64,000 nt of DNA. It comes from Lantana camara (lineage: Eukaryota > Streptophyta > Magnoliopsida > Lamiales > Verbenaceae). Of the stretch, positions 25,145-37,100 are shown piece after piece. Within the stretch, counting starts at the first letter, position 1, and every line of letters begins with the position of its first letter. The notes beneath the pieces were generated by a model. It did not search any database. It was not told the origin of the DNA and was given only the letters and a program-made list of their open reading frames with translations. The stretch lies in assembly GCA_037501455.1 (NCBI GenBank), contig CM074857.1:109339501-109403500 (forward strand), given 5' to 3'. A program made the position numbers and the translations under genes.

Positions 25145-25560
25145 TTTCCAATGAGGAAAGTTTGAGATAAAGTTCCTGGAGGTCTGCCGAAAAGGTAGCC
25201 GTAAAGGTGGTTAGCAGGAGCATACATAAGTGTACTGTTGTCAAAAAACAAAACTGGGTTGTTATCGAGGGATCAACGCTCTCGATATATGTGAGGGAGG
25301 TATCCCGTAGGGAGAGGTACCTGTTAACAGAGATGAGGGACACTAGATTCTGGGGCCCTCGATCTTTCTGAGTGCTCTAACCGCGAGGCGATCTCGAGGC
25401 CACGCTACTTGGCATATTGGGCTTGGGATTTCGAGGGGAAAGTTGTACGAATCGTAAATTCTGCCATTTTTTTAAAGGATTCGCGAGGGCGGTCGGGGAG
25501 GCCCTGAGACACACTTGGCAGGTCCTAATGGGGCCACATATCATGATATCAAGACGTCGA
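25145..25560. other. Unassigned sequence after LTR G
   Basis: Moderately GC-rich DNA with no LTR homology and no long frame. The minus strand can be read as broken peptide with faint leucine-rich-repeat spacing around 25040-25330, but stops interrupt it and I do not assign a function. Confidence 0.4.
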
Positions 25561-26460
25561 TGACGGAATTATGCCATATCAATCTTTTTCACTCTTTTTA
25601 TCCACGGATTTGAAATTTTAAAAAGAAACAGTAAAATTGTAAAATAAAAACTATATGACACAATACATGATTATAAATACATATTTTTGGTAATATTCGA
25701 AGAAAATTATGCGCGCGTTACTAGTAGAGCTAAAAAAAAGTTGCAGACAACACTATAAATTTTAAAAAATGACTTTAACTGGATCAAAAATTTTATATTA
25801 ATCAAAAATATAAAAAAATACATGTGTTATAAAAAGTAATATAAAAAATTCTGTTTAATTTTTTTGTTTGTACACCTCCCCCTCTATCAATATGGTCAAC
25901 AGTTAAATGTATTAACCTTAAAATGTGCTTACATTTCTTTTTTTATACATTTCAAACATATTGAATAAATACATTCAATCCTTTTTAATTCTAATTGAAT
26001 ATTATATTAATTAATAAAAAATATAAATTCCAAAATATTATACATCATTTTTATTGTAATTATAATATAAATATATTTATATGTTATGTTATTATAATTT
26101 TCTTTAATTTGATATTATTTTTCAATTTTAATTAAATAATATATTGATAAATAAAACATGTATATAACTCTTAAACATTATACATAATTTTTAAAATATA
26201 AATATTTAAATTTATTATATTCATGAATAAAATAAATCTTAATAAAACTTAAATTATACTATTATATCTATTAAAAGTGTTATAAATATATAATATGTAT
26301 ACATATTATAACAGAATATATATATATATATATATATATATGGAGTATATATTTCCACCAAAAAAAAAATATATGGAGTATATATAATTTATATGTATAT
26401 ATATAATAATACAGTACTTATATATTATCCATCCAAATTCCAACTTCCAAACCACCGCTT
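25561..26460. other. AT-rich tract with (TA)n
   Basis: Very A/T-rich sequence with no frames or structured repeats, ending in a (TA)n microsatellite at about 26318-26341 and a second short one near 26380-26410. It may be eroded transposon DNA or a matrix-attachment-like spacer. No gene is seen. Confidence 0.6.
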
Positions 26461-26767
26461 CAATTGAATCAAACTCTACCATCGCCGCTCTTCTCCTGGA
26501 ATCAGGATAGCTGTCGCCGCAGCCATTCACCACCTCCATCCTCCTCCGATCGAACCAGATCTTCACGCCGCTGCCGCCCTCCTCCGATCAAAACAAATCT
26601 CCACCGTCCCACCACCCTCCTCCTTAGATCGAATCAGATCTACACACACCATCGTTGCCATCACCATCACCCACCACCTCCTCCTCCCATCGACGAAACC
26701 GTCCTCATCTTCCTCCATCTGAGTCAACGACGACGGCTTTCTCTAAGTGATTTCGCCCCTTAATTTT
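26461..26767. other. CCN/CTC-rich segment, exon-like composition
   Basis: A pyrimidine-strand segment rich in CCACC, CTCCTCC and GATC blocks, with an uninterrupted frame of 99 codons rich in Pro, Ser, His and Arg. Similar composition follows (TA)n tracts inside the hAT element (56130-56350) and the MULE (61030-61440). I therefore treat it as transposon-associated or a former 5' leader, not a gene. Confidence 0.4.
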
Positions 26768-27012
26768 GGAAACAAGATTTTTTTATTCTGGCTCATCTCA
26801 ATACAAATCCTGGAATTGGATCCCATCAGGTCCTTGGACTAGTAGCTAAATTTGGAAACAATGTTTTTTATTCTGGCTCATCTCAATACAAATTCTGGAT
26901 CCCATCATATCCTTGGACTAGTAGCTAAATTTGGAAACAAATTTTTTTTTTTTCTCGCTCATCTCAATAAAATTCCTGGATCCCATCAGGTCCCTTGGAC
27001 AAGTAGCAAAGC
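26768..27012 (+). repeat. Tandem repeat, three units of about 80 bp
   Basis: Units begin GGAAACAA at 26768, 26854 and 26933, and each contains CTCATCTCAATA, CTGGATCCCATCA and CCTTGGACTAGTAGC. Period is 86 then 79 bp, with small indels in the T-run. Confidence 0.88.
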
Positions 27013-27864
27013 AAACATTCAATTGCTAAGATTGTCCGGTCGTCCGACTCTAGCACAATGCAAAATTGCAAACTAAATATTTAATAATTTAAAGGAAAGT
27101 CTAAGGTTTTAATCCTCTTCATCTATGGAGGTTTATCAACTTTAAATGACACAGAAAACTGCAGTGGCATGATACAAGTGTACTAGCTGTTGCATTAGAG
27201 ATCAACAGCTGAAGAATGTGCTAAGAAAGGCAAAGTTTCTCCTATCCTTTATCACTTGTTACAAACTTGCAAATATTGTATACAGGAATTAGGAAACTTT
27301 GCACTAACATATATTTTACTTTATTTTTTATCTTTTTGGGGGTCGGGAAGGAGTAGGACTGAAGGTTACACAACATGTTAAAACATCCACCACAGATAAG
27401 AAGCTAATTAACTCAGCCTTTTTCCAGCAATCTATTGCCGGAAAGGAAAAGAAAAGAAAACAGAAGTACGATTACCGGACCAGGGAAACAGAAATTCAAA
27501 CTTACAGCAAAATTGGTGATCATCATCATATAAATATTACACACATTAAATTCTTTTAAAAAAGAAAAAAAAAAAAAAAACTACAAGTTCTTTACAACAA
27601 ACAAGAATGCAGAACCCATAAATTATGATCATAATAATTCAATTGTGAATCGAAATAGCTATTTCCTAGACTAAATTATTGGCAAAAACAAACACACGTT
27701 TGAACAATTCCTTTCTTTTTTGTTCTTATTTTCTTTTTAAATTACCTCAAGAAGGATGAATTCCAGTAGAAATCAGCTACCCATTTCTTTTCCTTTGGCA
27801 TAAATCCCAATTCTCCGTGTTACGAAAAATTTGATACAATTCCAACTGAAGAATCTCATCAATC
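27013..27864. other. Region 3' of FLA4
   Basis: Contains no supported gene. The part nearest 27864 should be the FLA4 3' untranslated region (minus strand). An A-run at 27559-27580 and A/T-rich stretches between 27500 and 27750 are plausible polyadenylation context, but no single signal stands out. Confidence 0.4.
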
Positions 27865-29130
27865 TCATAGCAATAGCAATAGATTACACAAGAGCACAAT
27901 CAACAAACCCAAAGATATTCTCAACAATCCCACAGCCTCAGAAGACCGCAAGTCAAGCCCCGGAGGCGAGGATAAATGACTAGGCGGACCGAATATAACC
28001 GGAGAATTTCCAGGTGACAGAGCGATTTCCGGCGGCTGTGCTCTAGGCATTAGTCCACCACCGCCGCTAGGCTGGTTCAACTCCACTGAATTCCTCCCAA
28101 AAAATTCTTTAGGCAGCAACACTTTGGAAACCCCAAATATAGCTACTGGATTCTGATCGAAAACCGTTTGCGTAACTGAAGCCAACACTATTCCAGTGTC
28201 AATCGCCACTGACCCGTTGAGCCGGGAAATGTTGACTGTGAAACTACCGGCACCGTTTTGCTCCGTTGCCAATGTGGGATAAATAGGGTTCACAATCGAT
28301 TCGAGAGAGCCCAAAGGATAGTAGGAATGGAGGACATGAAATCTCAACACCACCGCCTTTTTGTCAGCTGGTAATGACTGGAATTTGACCGAGGGAGGCA
28401 GATCGGCAAAAGCTTCATCGGTGGGGACGAAGAGGGTGATTCCGGCGCCGCCCTCGTCTGCTTCGAATTCGGAAACTACTCCAGAGGCAGCGAGCATCGC
28501 CGCCGCTACATTGAAACTGTGGCCGTCGATTAGCGCTTTGGTGATGTTCAGCCCCAGTGGGGGCCGCGTTTCGGAAGCCATTAGATCGAGATTATAAGGA
28601 ATCAGCAGGGAATTGAGCGAGAGGATCGAGATGTTGTAGGGTAGGGTTTTGATTAAGGACAGTAGCGTGGCGTTGGAGGTGGGGGAGTGGAACGTGACGG
28701 CCGATGTGGCGGCGTCGAAGGTGATGTTCATGGTGCCGGAGTTCGATGCAGCGCGCCCTGTGGTCTGGAAGAGAGTGGTGACGAGTTTCCCGGTAGGAGG
28801 GATGCGGCGGAGGTCGGATAGGGAGAGGTACTCGAGCAGGACATGGTAGCGGAGGATGTCGGGGAGATTGGAGACGGAGGGGCGGCGGTCGGCGGTGGCG
28901 GAGCGGAGGTAGGCGTTGGGGACGACAAGGAGAGAGAGGGAGGAGCGAGAGGTGAGATCGGTGGCAACGGCGTAGGTGGTGAGGAGGGAAGTGTAGTCGG
29001 AGAGATCGGGGTACGACGCGAGAAGATCGGTGATGTTTAGAGAGGAAATGGAGAAAGGGTAGAAGGAGGTGAGGAGTAAATAGAGGAATGTGATAGGGGT
29101 AAAGTTGGAAATGGAGATTGGGATAGCCAT
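27865..29130 (-). CDS. FLA4: Fasciclin-like arabinogalactan protein (FLA4/SOS5-type)
   Basis: A complete 421-residue frame without introns. Residues about 1-30 form a hydrophobic signal peptide (FTPITFLYLLLTSFYPFS). Two fasciclin (FAS1) domains follow. The first, about 31-185, has the YH-type motif RYHVLLEYLSLSDL. The second, about 193-345, has the H1 motif ITLFVPTDEAFADLPPS and RFHVLHSYYPLGSL. A short Pro/Ser stretch (about 355-392: AQPPE, LSPGNSPV, GPPSH, SSPPG) offers arabinogalactan attachment sites. The last 20 residues are a hydrophobic GPI signal after an SSEA candidate cleavage site. Several N-x-S/T sites are present. Two FAS1 domains, one AGP-like segment and about 420 residues match the FLA4/SOS5 class, which acts at the cell surface in wall and root-growth signalling. 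The class call is firm, while the FLA4 orthology is inferred from length and layout. It is the only host gene in the window and lies in an island between retrotransposon blocks. Confidence 0.9.
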   Translation of the reverse strand: MAIPISISNFTPITFLYLLLTSFYPFSISSLNITDLLASYPDLSDYTSLLTTYAVATDLTSRSSLSLLVVPNAYLRSATADRRPSVSNLPDILRYHVLLEYLSLSDLRRIPPTGKLVTTLFQTTGRAASNSGTMNITFDAATSAVTFHSPTSNATLLSLIKTLPYNISILSLNSLLIPYNLDLMASETRPPLGLNITKALIDGHSFNVAAAMLAASGVVSEFEADEGGAGITLFVPTDEAFADLPPSVKFQSLPADKKAVVLRFHVLHSYYPLGSLESIVNPIYPTLATEQNGAGSFTVNISRLNGSVAIDTGIVLASVTQTVFDQNPVAIFGVSKVLLPKEFFGRNSVELNQPSGGGGLMPRAQPPEIALSPGNSPVIFGPPSHLSSPPGLDLRSSEAVGLLRISLGLLIVLLCNLLLLL

Positions 29131-29245
29131 TTCTGTGTGCTTCTGTGGGGAGTGGAGGGGAATGAGAGTCAGGAGAGTGTTTGTGAATGGAGCTGATGGG
29201 GATGGTGGGTGACGGTGGGGTGGGGTGGGGTTTATAATAATTTAT
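29131..29245 (-). promoter_or_regulatory. FLA4 core promoter and 5' leader
   Basis: On the minus strand TTATTATAAA (29231-29240) is a TATA box about 100 bp upstream of the ATG at 29130. A CA/CT-rich leader without upstream ATGs lies between them, giving an expected start of transcription near 29205. Confidence 0.55.
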
Positions 29246-29294
29246 GTTTTTGGAATCAATATTGTGAAACCAAACAAAAAATGGGGTACTTGAC

Positions 29295-29549
29295 TTCCCA
29301 AAAACTCCCGATGAGTGTGGAAAGTTCCTTTTTACTCCCTATTTTTAAATACATTATTTAGGATTTTAGGTACGATATTTGGGGATTTAAATACGTGATT
29401 CTGGGATCTAGATACTACATTTTGAAACATGGGGTTTTAGGTACGACATTTGGGGATTTAGATACGCGATTCTTGAGTTTTTATACATTATTTTTGAAAA
29501 ATGAGGAGTTAAGACGAATTGGGCTTATCATTTGAGGAGTTTTTGGGAA
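29295..29549. mobile_element. Small MITE-like element
   Basis: 255 bp with terminal inverted repeats TTCCCAAAAACTCC / GGAGTTTTTGGGAA and weaker pairing for about 50 bp inward. Inside, a block containing TTTTAGGTACGAYATTTGGG and GATACGYGATTCT occurs twice, about 80 bp apart (near 29365 and 29446). I see no convincing target duplication, so the superfamily is unassigned. It lies about 50-60 bp upstream of the FLA4 TATA box. Confidence 0.65.
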
Positions 29550-30127
29550 TTCCCCGACAAAGAATCGTGAGTTTTCTTTTTTTTTTAAAGAACAAGGGAT
29601 TGGTTTTTAAGAGTTGAATTGGACTTAACCCATTGAGATAAACTCAATGTGCCATTGCGCATACCAATTACAATAAATTTTGGGGTTAGTTTTTATACTC
29701 TCGACTCTCGAGAGATCCATATATAATTAACCCAAATTTAATTGAACTATCGTACCAGAGAATCATTGATCCAAAATACGTGATGGTAGTTAAAAATTTC
29801 TTTTATGCTTGATGCGTTTTTTTTATACACATTTAAGTGAGATTCGAATCCAGGATCTTATCTTGAAAAATGAACCCATTAACACTTTTATGCGTCACGC
29901 TTAATGCTAAAGTATTTAGTATATGCATTTTTATTGAAAAATTGTACTTTTTATACAGGAGACTTAATTAATTTATTTTTTCTATCATATTTGAAACGGG
30001 CAAATTGATACGTTTATGCATGTATTTTTTGTAACAATCAAGGCTAATGAAAAAGTTCTAAATTATACCTGATTTTGATGAACTTTTTCATATAATTTCA
30101 TCGATATTAGTCATAACATAAGCGTTA
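29550..30127. other. Intergenic spacer between the MITE and LTR M
   Basis: A/T-rich with no supported gene. GATTCGAATCC at about 29833 resembles a pol III B box, but no A box or SINE body is evident. CTCGACTCTCGAGAG near 29701 is a small palindrome. Confidence 0.5.
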
Positions 30128-30315
30128 TGTAGCTCCCCGAACGAAGGGTCACCATATCCCCCACACTAAGACCCGAACCCAGTTACGAAATGAAAAGTTC
30201 ACACTTAAGTCCAAGTCAAAGCGAACGGGAGACTAATTCATACGCTAGGCTAGGCGGAGCTAAGGCCAAACAAACTAAGAGTGCGCAGAAGCAATTGAAA
30301 CCAAACAACAAAAAC
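30128..30315 (-). mobile_element. Gypsy LTR M, fragment 1
   Basis: The end of a minus-oriented LTR (TGTAGCTCCCCGAACG), with CCCGCACT-like and GCGAACGGGAGAC blocks. It is interrupted after 30315 by the intact gypsy element. Confidence 0.8.
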
Positions 30316-30733
30316 TGTAGCACCCGAGCGTGAGGTACCACATCCCCCGCACCGGGACTCGACCCGTATATGAAATGGAAGTCCATACACGTGCCAAATC
30401 CACGGCGAACGGGGACACAACACACACGCTATGCTAGGCGGGACTAACCCTTAAACCAATCAGTGCAAGATTCATAAAATCAGAGTTAAAATGAAATTCG
30501 CGGAAGCAAGAATAACATAGCATATACAATGAGCCACCAAGCTCCAAAAAATGAATATACAAGGGCATTCAAATATTCAACGGCACTCACGGCCTACAAA
30601 AATCATAACGCTCCAAGCATAAACTATGATCATATACAAAATACCAACAAGAGTATGAATATGAAACAAAAGGAAGTGCTAAACATAAATGCAAGACCTA
30701 GACGACTTGTATTCCCGCCTAGCACTCCTATTC

Positions 30734-33029
30734 CTGCACAAAACAACTGGAAACAACCGGGTTCAGTCTAAAAGAGACTGGTGGGTATAAAACGGGGCAT
30801 AAGATACATAATATCGCATAAATTAAACACATACATGCAAGCCCTAATCCCGTGTGAAGTTTAGTAAGACTTTACCAAGTGGTTAAAACAAAAAGGAAAC
30901 ATCAACGGGATTACGACGTTCATATTCATTCATAAATGTTCATAAATGTTCATAAGGGTTTATGGCCCGGCGAGTGGGCGTGCACAATCTCCAACCTACT
31001 CCTCGTGTAATCATAATTAATTATTCAATAATTCATTATCATACATAAATCTTTTGTGCTCATAAATACATGATCATAATCATTCATATACTCCTTTTTC
31101 CTCCGGGTGGTGGACGGGCTTGCAAGACCCGGCCACCGGTTCATACATAGGCCAATGGGGTACATGAATCCCCCAAGGGCACTCAGCTCCCATTCCCCGC
31201 TAAAACTCCTAGCGAGGGCCGGTATCACCGTAGTTTGGTTGGGACTAGTATAGTGGATCCCCGTCAGCCCTTGCTTCCTCGGTTAGCCACATATACTAAG
31301 TCCCGGGCCCGTGCAATCATAAATCATAAATATCTCGCCAAACATAAGGTAGGGTTCATAATTAAAAGAAAGGGGGTCATACGTTTGAAATGATTTACCC
31401 GAAATGACTCAATATATATAAATATATGGTTTTGGCTTAAAACTTTGCACATAAGGAATATATAAGGTTGTTTTAACTAATAGAAGAAAAACCCACCTTT
31501 ACCAAAGCAGAAGTAAAGGCACAAGCGTCTCAAGGCTCGCCCTCGTCTCCGACCAAACCCGAATCTGTGCAAAAGAAGAGGTATGAGACTCAATGACCAC
31601 ATATGACGCTCGGCAATGAAGTGAACATGACGTGAATGCATAAATGATCATGTTATATCATAGAAATGTTCATGTGCACGATTAAAGAATTTAAAGCATA
31701 TAATCAAATCATTCGTTCATATATTTCATTCAATTTCATAATTTCATAAATTCATAACATTCATAATATTCGTAAATTCATAAATTCATAATTCATGATG
31801 CATATCAATTAATCTTATTCATTTAATAAGCATAACATATAATATTCACATTCACAAATAGGAATAAATAAATAAAACGTTCAATCAAAAGTCAGTAGAA
31901 TAAATACGCGAAATAGAATTCAATTAATTTCAATAATTAAATTAAATCAAATAATATTTAAAATATATAATAAATATATAATATAATATATATATATAAA
32001 TAATTATATAATAATATACAATATATATATATATAATATATACATATATACACGTACACACCCATGCATGCACAATATATACTATACACCAAACACAACC
32101 ATGCATGCATTACAAACACAAACACAAACACCTCATATATATATACACACAGCCATGCATGCAATCATACACACAATCACACACATACACAGTACATATA
32201 CATATATATATACAACAACAGTAGCATGCGGCAACCCAGGAAAACGCAGGAAAACTTGGAAAAAAAATAGGTGACACCCCCGTGTCTCCTTCCTAGAACA
32301 AACCGAGACACCCCCGTGTCTCGGTACAGAAATCCCATGCCCAGTTTGCACCCCCGTTCCCGCTAGAAAGAAAGGAAAAAGACACGCCCGTTACACGCAG
32401 CAGCAACATCCCTGTTTTGACAGAAATGACGCAGAAACAGAGCGACACTCCAGCATGAAATTCGAGCAAAACATGCAGCAATACAAGGCGTGAATTACAG
32501 CAAGAAATCAGCCACAACCCATACCCCAAAGCCACGAAAACGGACAGCAAAAGAAAGGAGAAACGCAGCACTTTGACAGCAACTTTTCCAGGCTAAAACA
32601 GAGCAAAACTCGAAGAAAAACAGGGCAAGCCTGCATTCAATCCTTCTCCATCCATTTATTCAGTTAAGACCAACAAATAAGCAGCAAAATATCATGTATT
32701 CAACAAGTAAATCAGTTCCAAAAGCGATCAAACAAGAGAAGCTGTCAAACGTGACTTTTCATGAAAGTTTTCTCAAGTGCCATAACTGATAACTCATAAA
32801 TACCTCAACTACCATGTAATCAATGATCATAAATGAAATGAGGATGTCAAAACAATCATTCTCATGCTTGGAATCGATCTAAATCATTGAGAAACGAAGA
32901 AGATCAAGAATTTGCCCAAAAACCTTCATTTTCGGAAAAATGGCCAGAATGGATGAAACCTTACTCAAAATCATGAATGAAAAGATGAAAATGCTCAGAA
33001 TTAATCATATAATACAACCCTTAACTTAC
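30734..33029 (-). other. Putative intron inside the 3' LTR
   Basis: On the minus strand CAAG|GTAAGT opens at 33029 and TTTTGTGCAG|GAAT closes at 30734, giving about 2.3 kb. Equivalent donor and acceptor pairs occur at the same relative places in most gypsy LTRs of the window. Splicing is inferred. Confidence 0.45.
32265..32395 (-). repeat. Palindrome array, 3' LTR of the intact element
   Basis: Units with GAGACAC/GTGTCTC arms and CCCCCG cores: near 32272-32290 (GTGACACCCCCGTGTCTC), 32305-32323, and two weaker ones to 32392 (GCACCCCCGTTCCCGC, GACACGCCCGTTAC). It lies about 1.77 kb from the LTR start. Confidence 0.8.
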
Positions 33030-33634
33030 CTTGATGATTGGTTGAAGTTTGGATGAGATTTGAGCTCCAAAATCTCCAAGGTTTGAAGGGTTACGGGACT
33101 GGAGAGAAAAACAGTAGCTTTGGCTGAGTTTTGGGGCTTGTGTGAGGATAATCTCGGTCAAGGCTTGTTATGTCATGATAAAGGGTTGAGTTAGGGTTTC
33201 AAAGAATCAAACCATGGTTAATTTGGTTATGGTTTGGCCAAGATATGGCTGATTTAGTGCAACAAGGTCAAGTTAGTCTCCGTTTCGTTTTTCGGTTGGA
33301 TTTCGGAGTTTCAAATGACTTAGGAAAATTATAAGGCTAAGTTTACTAAACTCGAATTTTCGTTACGAGTTCAGCGGAGTTGACGGAACTCGAATCCGAG
33401 TTCCCGAGCTCAAGATATTAAATTCGGAACCAAGGGTACGCTAAGTGCTCGTTAGCTCCCGTTTTGGTTCCTCAAATAAAATTAAATTCGTTAACCTATC
33501 AAATGAATTCAAAAACATAAATTGAGCATAAAATCATGTTCATAACACATATATGTACAACATATTACAAAATCGTGGCAATTCGATATCATATCATATA
33601 AGAACGAAGCACAAAATAAACGAATAAACTCAAT

Positions 33635-33843
33635 CATGCAATTCATGCATATTCATATAATTTTCCATGCATAAAATATTAATCCCCATGCAAATAAAAT
33701 AAAATTCATGCAAAAATAATTCCCATGCAAAAATTATGATTTCCATGCACATTTAATAAACTCCATGCATGAATATATTAATCCCATGCAAAAAATGAAA
33801 TTCATGCATATTAAATTCCCATGCATAAATATGATTTCATGCA
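33635..33843 (-). promoter_or_regulatory. Array of 12 CATGCA (RY-type) motifs
   Basis: Twelve CATGCA hexamers within 209 bp in the U3 part of the 3' LTR, spaced roughly 12-24 bp and embedded in A/T-rich DNA (CCCATGCAAAAAT and TTCATGCATATT). CATGCA is the RY element bound by seed B3 factors (LEC2, FUS3, ABI3). Other LTRs here have a single TATGCATGAAATAT at the same place. Function is inferred. Confidence 0.7.
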
Positions 33844-33953
33844 TATATTATTCCACGTATAATACATATATATAAATAAGTAATTAATTAAAACATGATT
33901 AATTAATATAACATATAATTAACATAATCATTAAATAAATAATAAAATAATTA

Positions 33954-33988
<35 letters not shown>

Positions 33989-34161
33989 CGAAATATATAT
34001 GTATATAATTAATAACGTTAAAATAAGATAATATAATATAATTTAATCAAATAATAACAATTATAATAAAATTAAATATAAAACACGTAAAAACAATTAA
34101 TTCGCGCAATTTGGTAAACACATACATCGTACCTTTACGTCCGAGAAATCGGGGCGTTACA

Positions 34162-34177
34162 ATCTCTCCCCCTTAAA
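34162..34177 (-). other. Polypurine tract of the intact element
   Basis: On the minus strand TTTTAAGGGGGAGAGAT directly precedes the 3' LTR start, the normal site for plus-strand priming. Confidence 0.9.
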
Positions 34178-34194
34178 AGAATCCGTCCTCGGAT

Positions 34195-37100
34195 TCACTG
34201 CTCGCTCGGAAACAACTCGGGGTGAAAACTTTTCATCTTATCCTCCGTCTCCCACGTAGCCTCTTCAGTTTTATCACTTCTCCAAAGAACCTTGACTAGT
34301 GGAATACGCCGATTTCGAAGTTCCTGAAACTTCCGATCCAATATCTTAATCGGCTTCTGAACGAAGGTGAGATCCGGTTCTAATTCCACTTCTTCAACCG
34401 GTAGAACCTCGGACTCATCTCGATAGTATTTTCGGAGCTGTGAGACATGAAACACGTTATGAATTCCAGTCAAATTCGGAGGCAAGTCCAATCGATAGGC
34501 CGTATCCCCAATCTTCTCCAAAATCTCATATGGTCCCATATATCGAGGGTTCAATTTCCCTCCTCGTCCAATCCTTGAGAACCCTTTTCGTGGGGAAGCC
34601 TTTAAGAAAACCCTATCTCCAATCTCAAACTCCAAATCCTTCCTCCGAAGATCTGCATAACTCTTTTGTCGATCCTGAGCAGCCTTCATCCGTTGTCTAA
34701 TCATCTGGACCTTATCAATAGCCTCTTGTACAGTCTTAGAGGGTTTTTCCTTCTTTTCCCCTCTTTTAATTCCCTCTTGTTTGGTCCAATTCCATTCCTC
34801 CAAGTCAAAGAACAACGGTGATCGACATTTACGTCCATAAAGAGCTTCATAAGGGGCCATTTCAATCGAGGCTTGGTAGCTATTGTTGTAAGCAAACTCG
34901 ATTAACGGCAACTGTTCATTCCATGAACTCTGAAAGTCCAATGCACATGCCCTCAACAAATCCTCCAGATACTTAATTAACCTTTCTGATTGTCCGTCGG
35001 TCTGAGGATGGAAAGCTGTGCTGAATTGAAGCCTTGTTCCCAAACACTTCTGTAATTCTTGCCATAACCGTGAAGTAAATCTGGGATCCCGATTCGAGAC
35101 AATGCTAACAGGTACGCCATGAAGCCTGACAATCTCATCATTGTACCTCTTGGCCAACTTACTCACTTTATCGGACATTCTGATAGCAAGAAAATGAGCT
35201 GATTTTGTCAATCTGTCCACAATAACCCAAATTCCATCGAAACCTCCTCTCACTTTTGGTAATCCCGAAACAAAATCCATAGTTATTTGTTCCCATTTCC
35301 ATTCCGGGATAGGCAATGGTCGAAGTAGCCCCGATGGCTTTTGATGTTCTGTCTTTACCACTTGACAAGTCATACAATGCTTCACGAAGTCGATCACATC
35401 CCGTTTCAATCCATTCCACCAATAGAATTGCTTAAGATCCTTATACATTTTATTCCCTCTGGGATGTATCGAATAACCTGACCGATGGGCTTCCTCAAGA
35501 ATAATCCTTTTTAACTCTTCCGGGACAACAACTCTATTCTTGAATCTTAGAAGTCTCGTATCATCAAACCCAAACGGACACTCTGAATCAGCTCGAGCCT
35601 TCTCAGCTAATTTCTGAACTTCGGGATCAATCCTCTGAGCATCAAATAATCTCTGTTTAAGATCTGGTTGAACCGTAATATTCCGAACACTAGCCCTCAG
35701 TCTGAACAACTCATTCTCATCTCCAATTTCCACTTTCACACTGGACACGCTAGCTTTCCGACTAAGCGCATCCGCGACCAAATTGGCTTTGCCGGGATGG
35801 TATCGGATTGTACACTCATAATCCGCCAAAAGTTCCATCCAGCGCCGGTGTCTCTTATTCAATTCCTTTTGCGAGAATAAGTATTGGAGACTCTTGTGAT
35901 CGGAAAAGACCTCGAATGAAATTCCATAAAGATAGTGTCTCCACTTACCCAAAGCAAAGATCACTGCCGCTAATTCCAAATCGTGAGTGGGGTAGTTCTG
36001 TTCATGCTCTTTCAATTTCCTTGAGGCATAGGCGATCACTCTTCCATTCTGCATCAACACACATCCCAACCCTTCCTTTGAGGCGTCCGTGTAAACTGTA
36101 TATCCTTCTGTACCTTCGGGAAGTGCTAATACAGGAGCGGTGGTCAACTTCTCCTTTAAAAATTGGAAACTAGCTTCACATGCCTCGTCCCACTCAAACT
36201 TAACCGCTTTCTTAGTCAATCGGGTTAAAGGAGCCGCAATCTTTGAGAAATCCTGAACGAATCTCCGATAGTAGCCTGCCAAACCCAAGAAACTCCTTAT
36301 TTCTGAAGCATTTTTCGGGCTTTGCCATTGAATAACCGTCTCAATCTTAGAAGGGTCTACTTCTAAACCTTTTCTCGAAATAATATGACCCAAAAATGCT
36401 ACCCGATCAATCCAGAACTCGCATTTGCTAAACTTAGCATACAACCGATGTTCCCTTAAGGTCTCCAACACAATTCTGAGGTGCCTTGCATGATCCTCCG
36501 GAGTTCTCGAATACACCAAGATGTCATCGATGAAAATTACCACAAACTTATCCAAATAGGGCCGAAAAATTCGATGCATCATATCCATAAAAGCAGCCGG
36601 AGCATTAGTCAATCCAAAAGGCATCACTACGAACTCGTAGTGTCCATACCGGGTGTTAAATCCCGTCTTCGGAATGTCCTCTTCCCGGATCTTCAATTGA
36701 TAATATCCTTGTCTCAAGTCCAATTTTGAGTAAACCCCCGAACCTTGTAACATGTCAAATAAATCCTCAATATGGGGCAAAGGATACTTATTCTTTACAG
36801 TCATCCAATTAAGCTCCCGGTAATCTATACACATTCTTAAGGTTCCATCATTTTTCTTAACAAAGAGAACCGGAGCACCCCAAGGTGACGAACTTGGCCG
36901 AATATATCCAACTTTGAGCAATTCCTCTAATTGAATCTTTAATTCTTTCAACTCGGCCGGTGCCATCCGATATGGAGTCTTAGAATGTGGTGTGGATCCT
37001 GGATGTAAGTCAATAACGAACTCGATCTCACGGTCGGGTGGTAGAGAACTCAAATTCTCCGGAAACACATCGGAGAAATCCTTAACAACCGCGGTATCCT

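Larger units (their letters stand above)
30316..34161 (-). repeat. 3' LTR of the intact element
   Basis: 3846 bp, starting (plus strand) TGTAGCACCCGAGCG and ending GGGGCGTTACA. It carries the hairpin CAGTCT-AAAAG-AGACTG at 30764-30780, a CATGCA array at 33635-33843 and a (TA)n at 33957-33985. Confidence 0.95.

Noticed and set aside
25039..25343. Possible leucine-rich-repeat remnant on the minus strand
   Set aside because: Only loose spacing of L and N residues, with stops in every frame; not enough to call a receptor pseudogene.
26464..26763. 99-codon Pro/Ser/His-rich frame
   Set aside because: Low-complexity CCN-rich DNA with no protein signature, no splice context and no conserved partner; similar stretches lie inside transposons.
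29820..29850. tRNA or SINE B box (GATTCGAATCC)
   Set aside because: No A box, cloverleaf or 3' tail with target duplication could be found.
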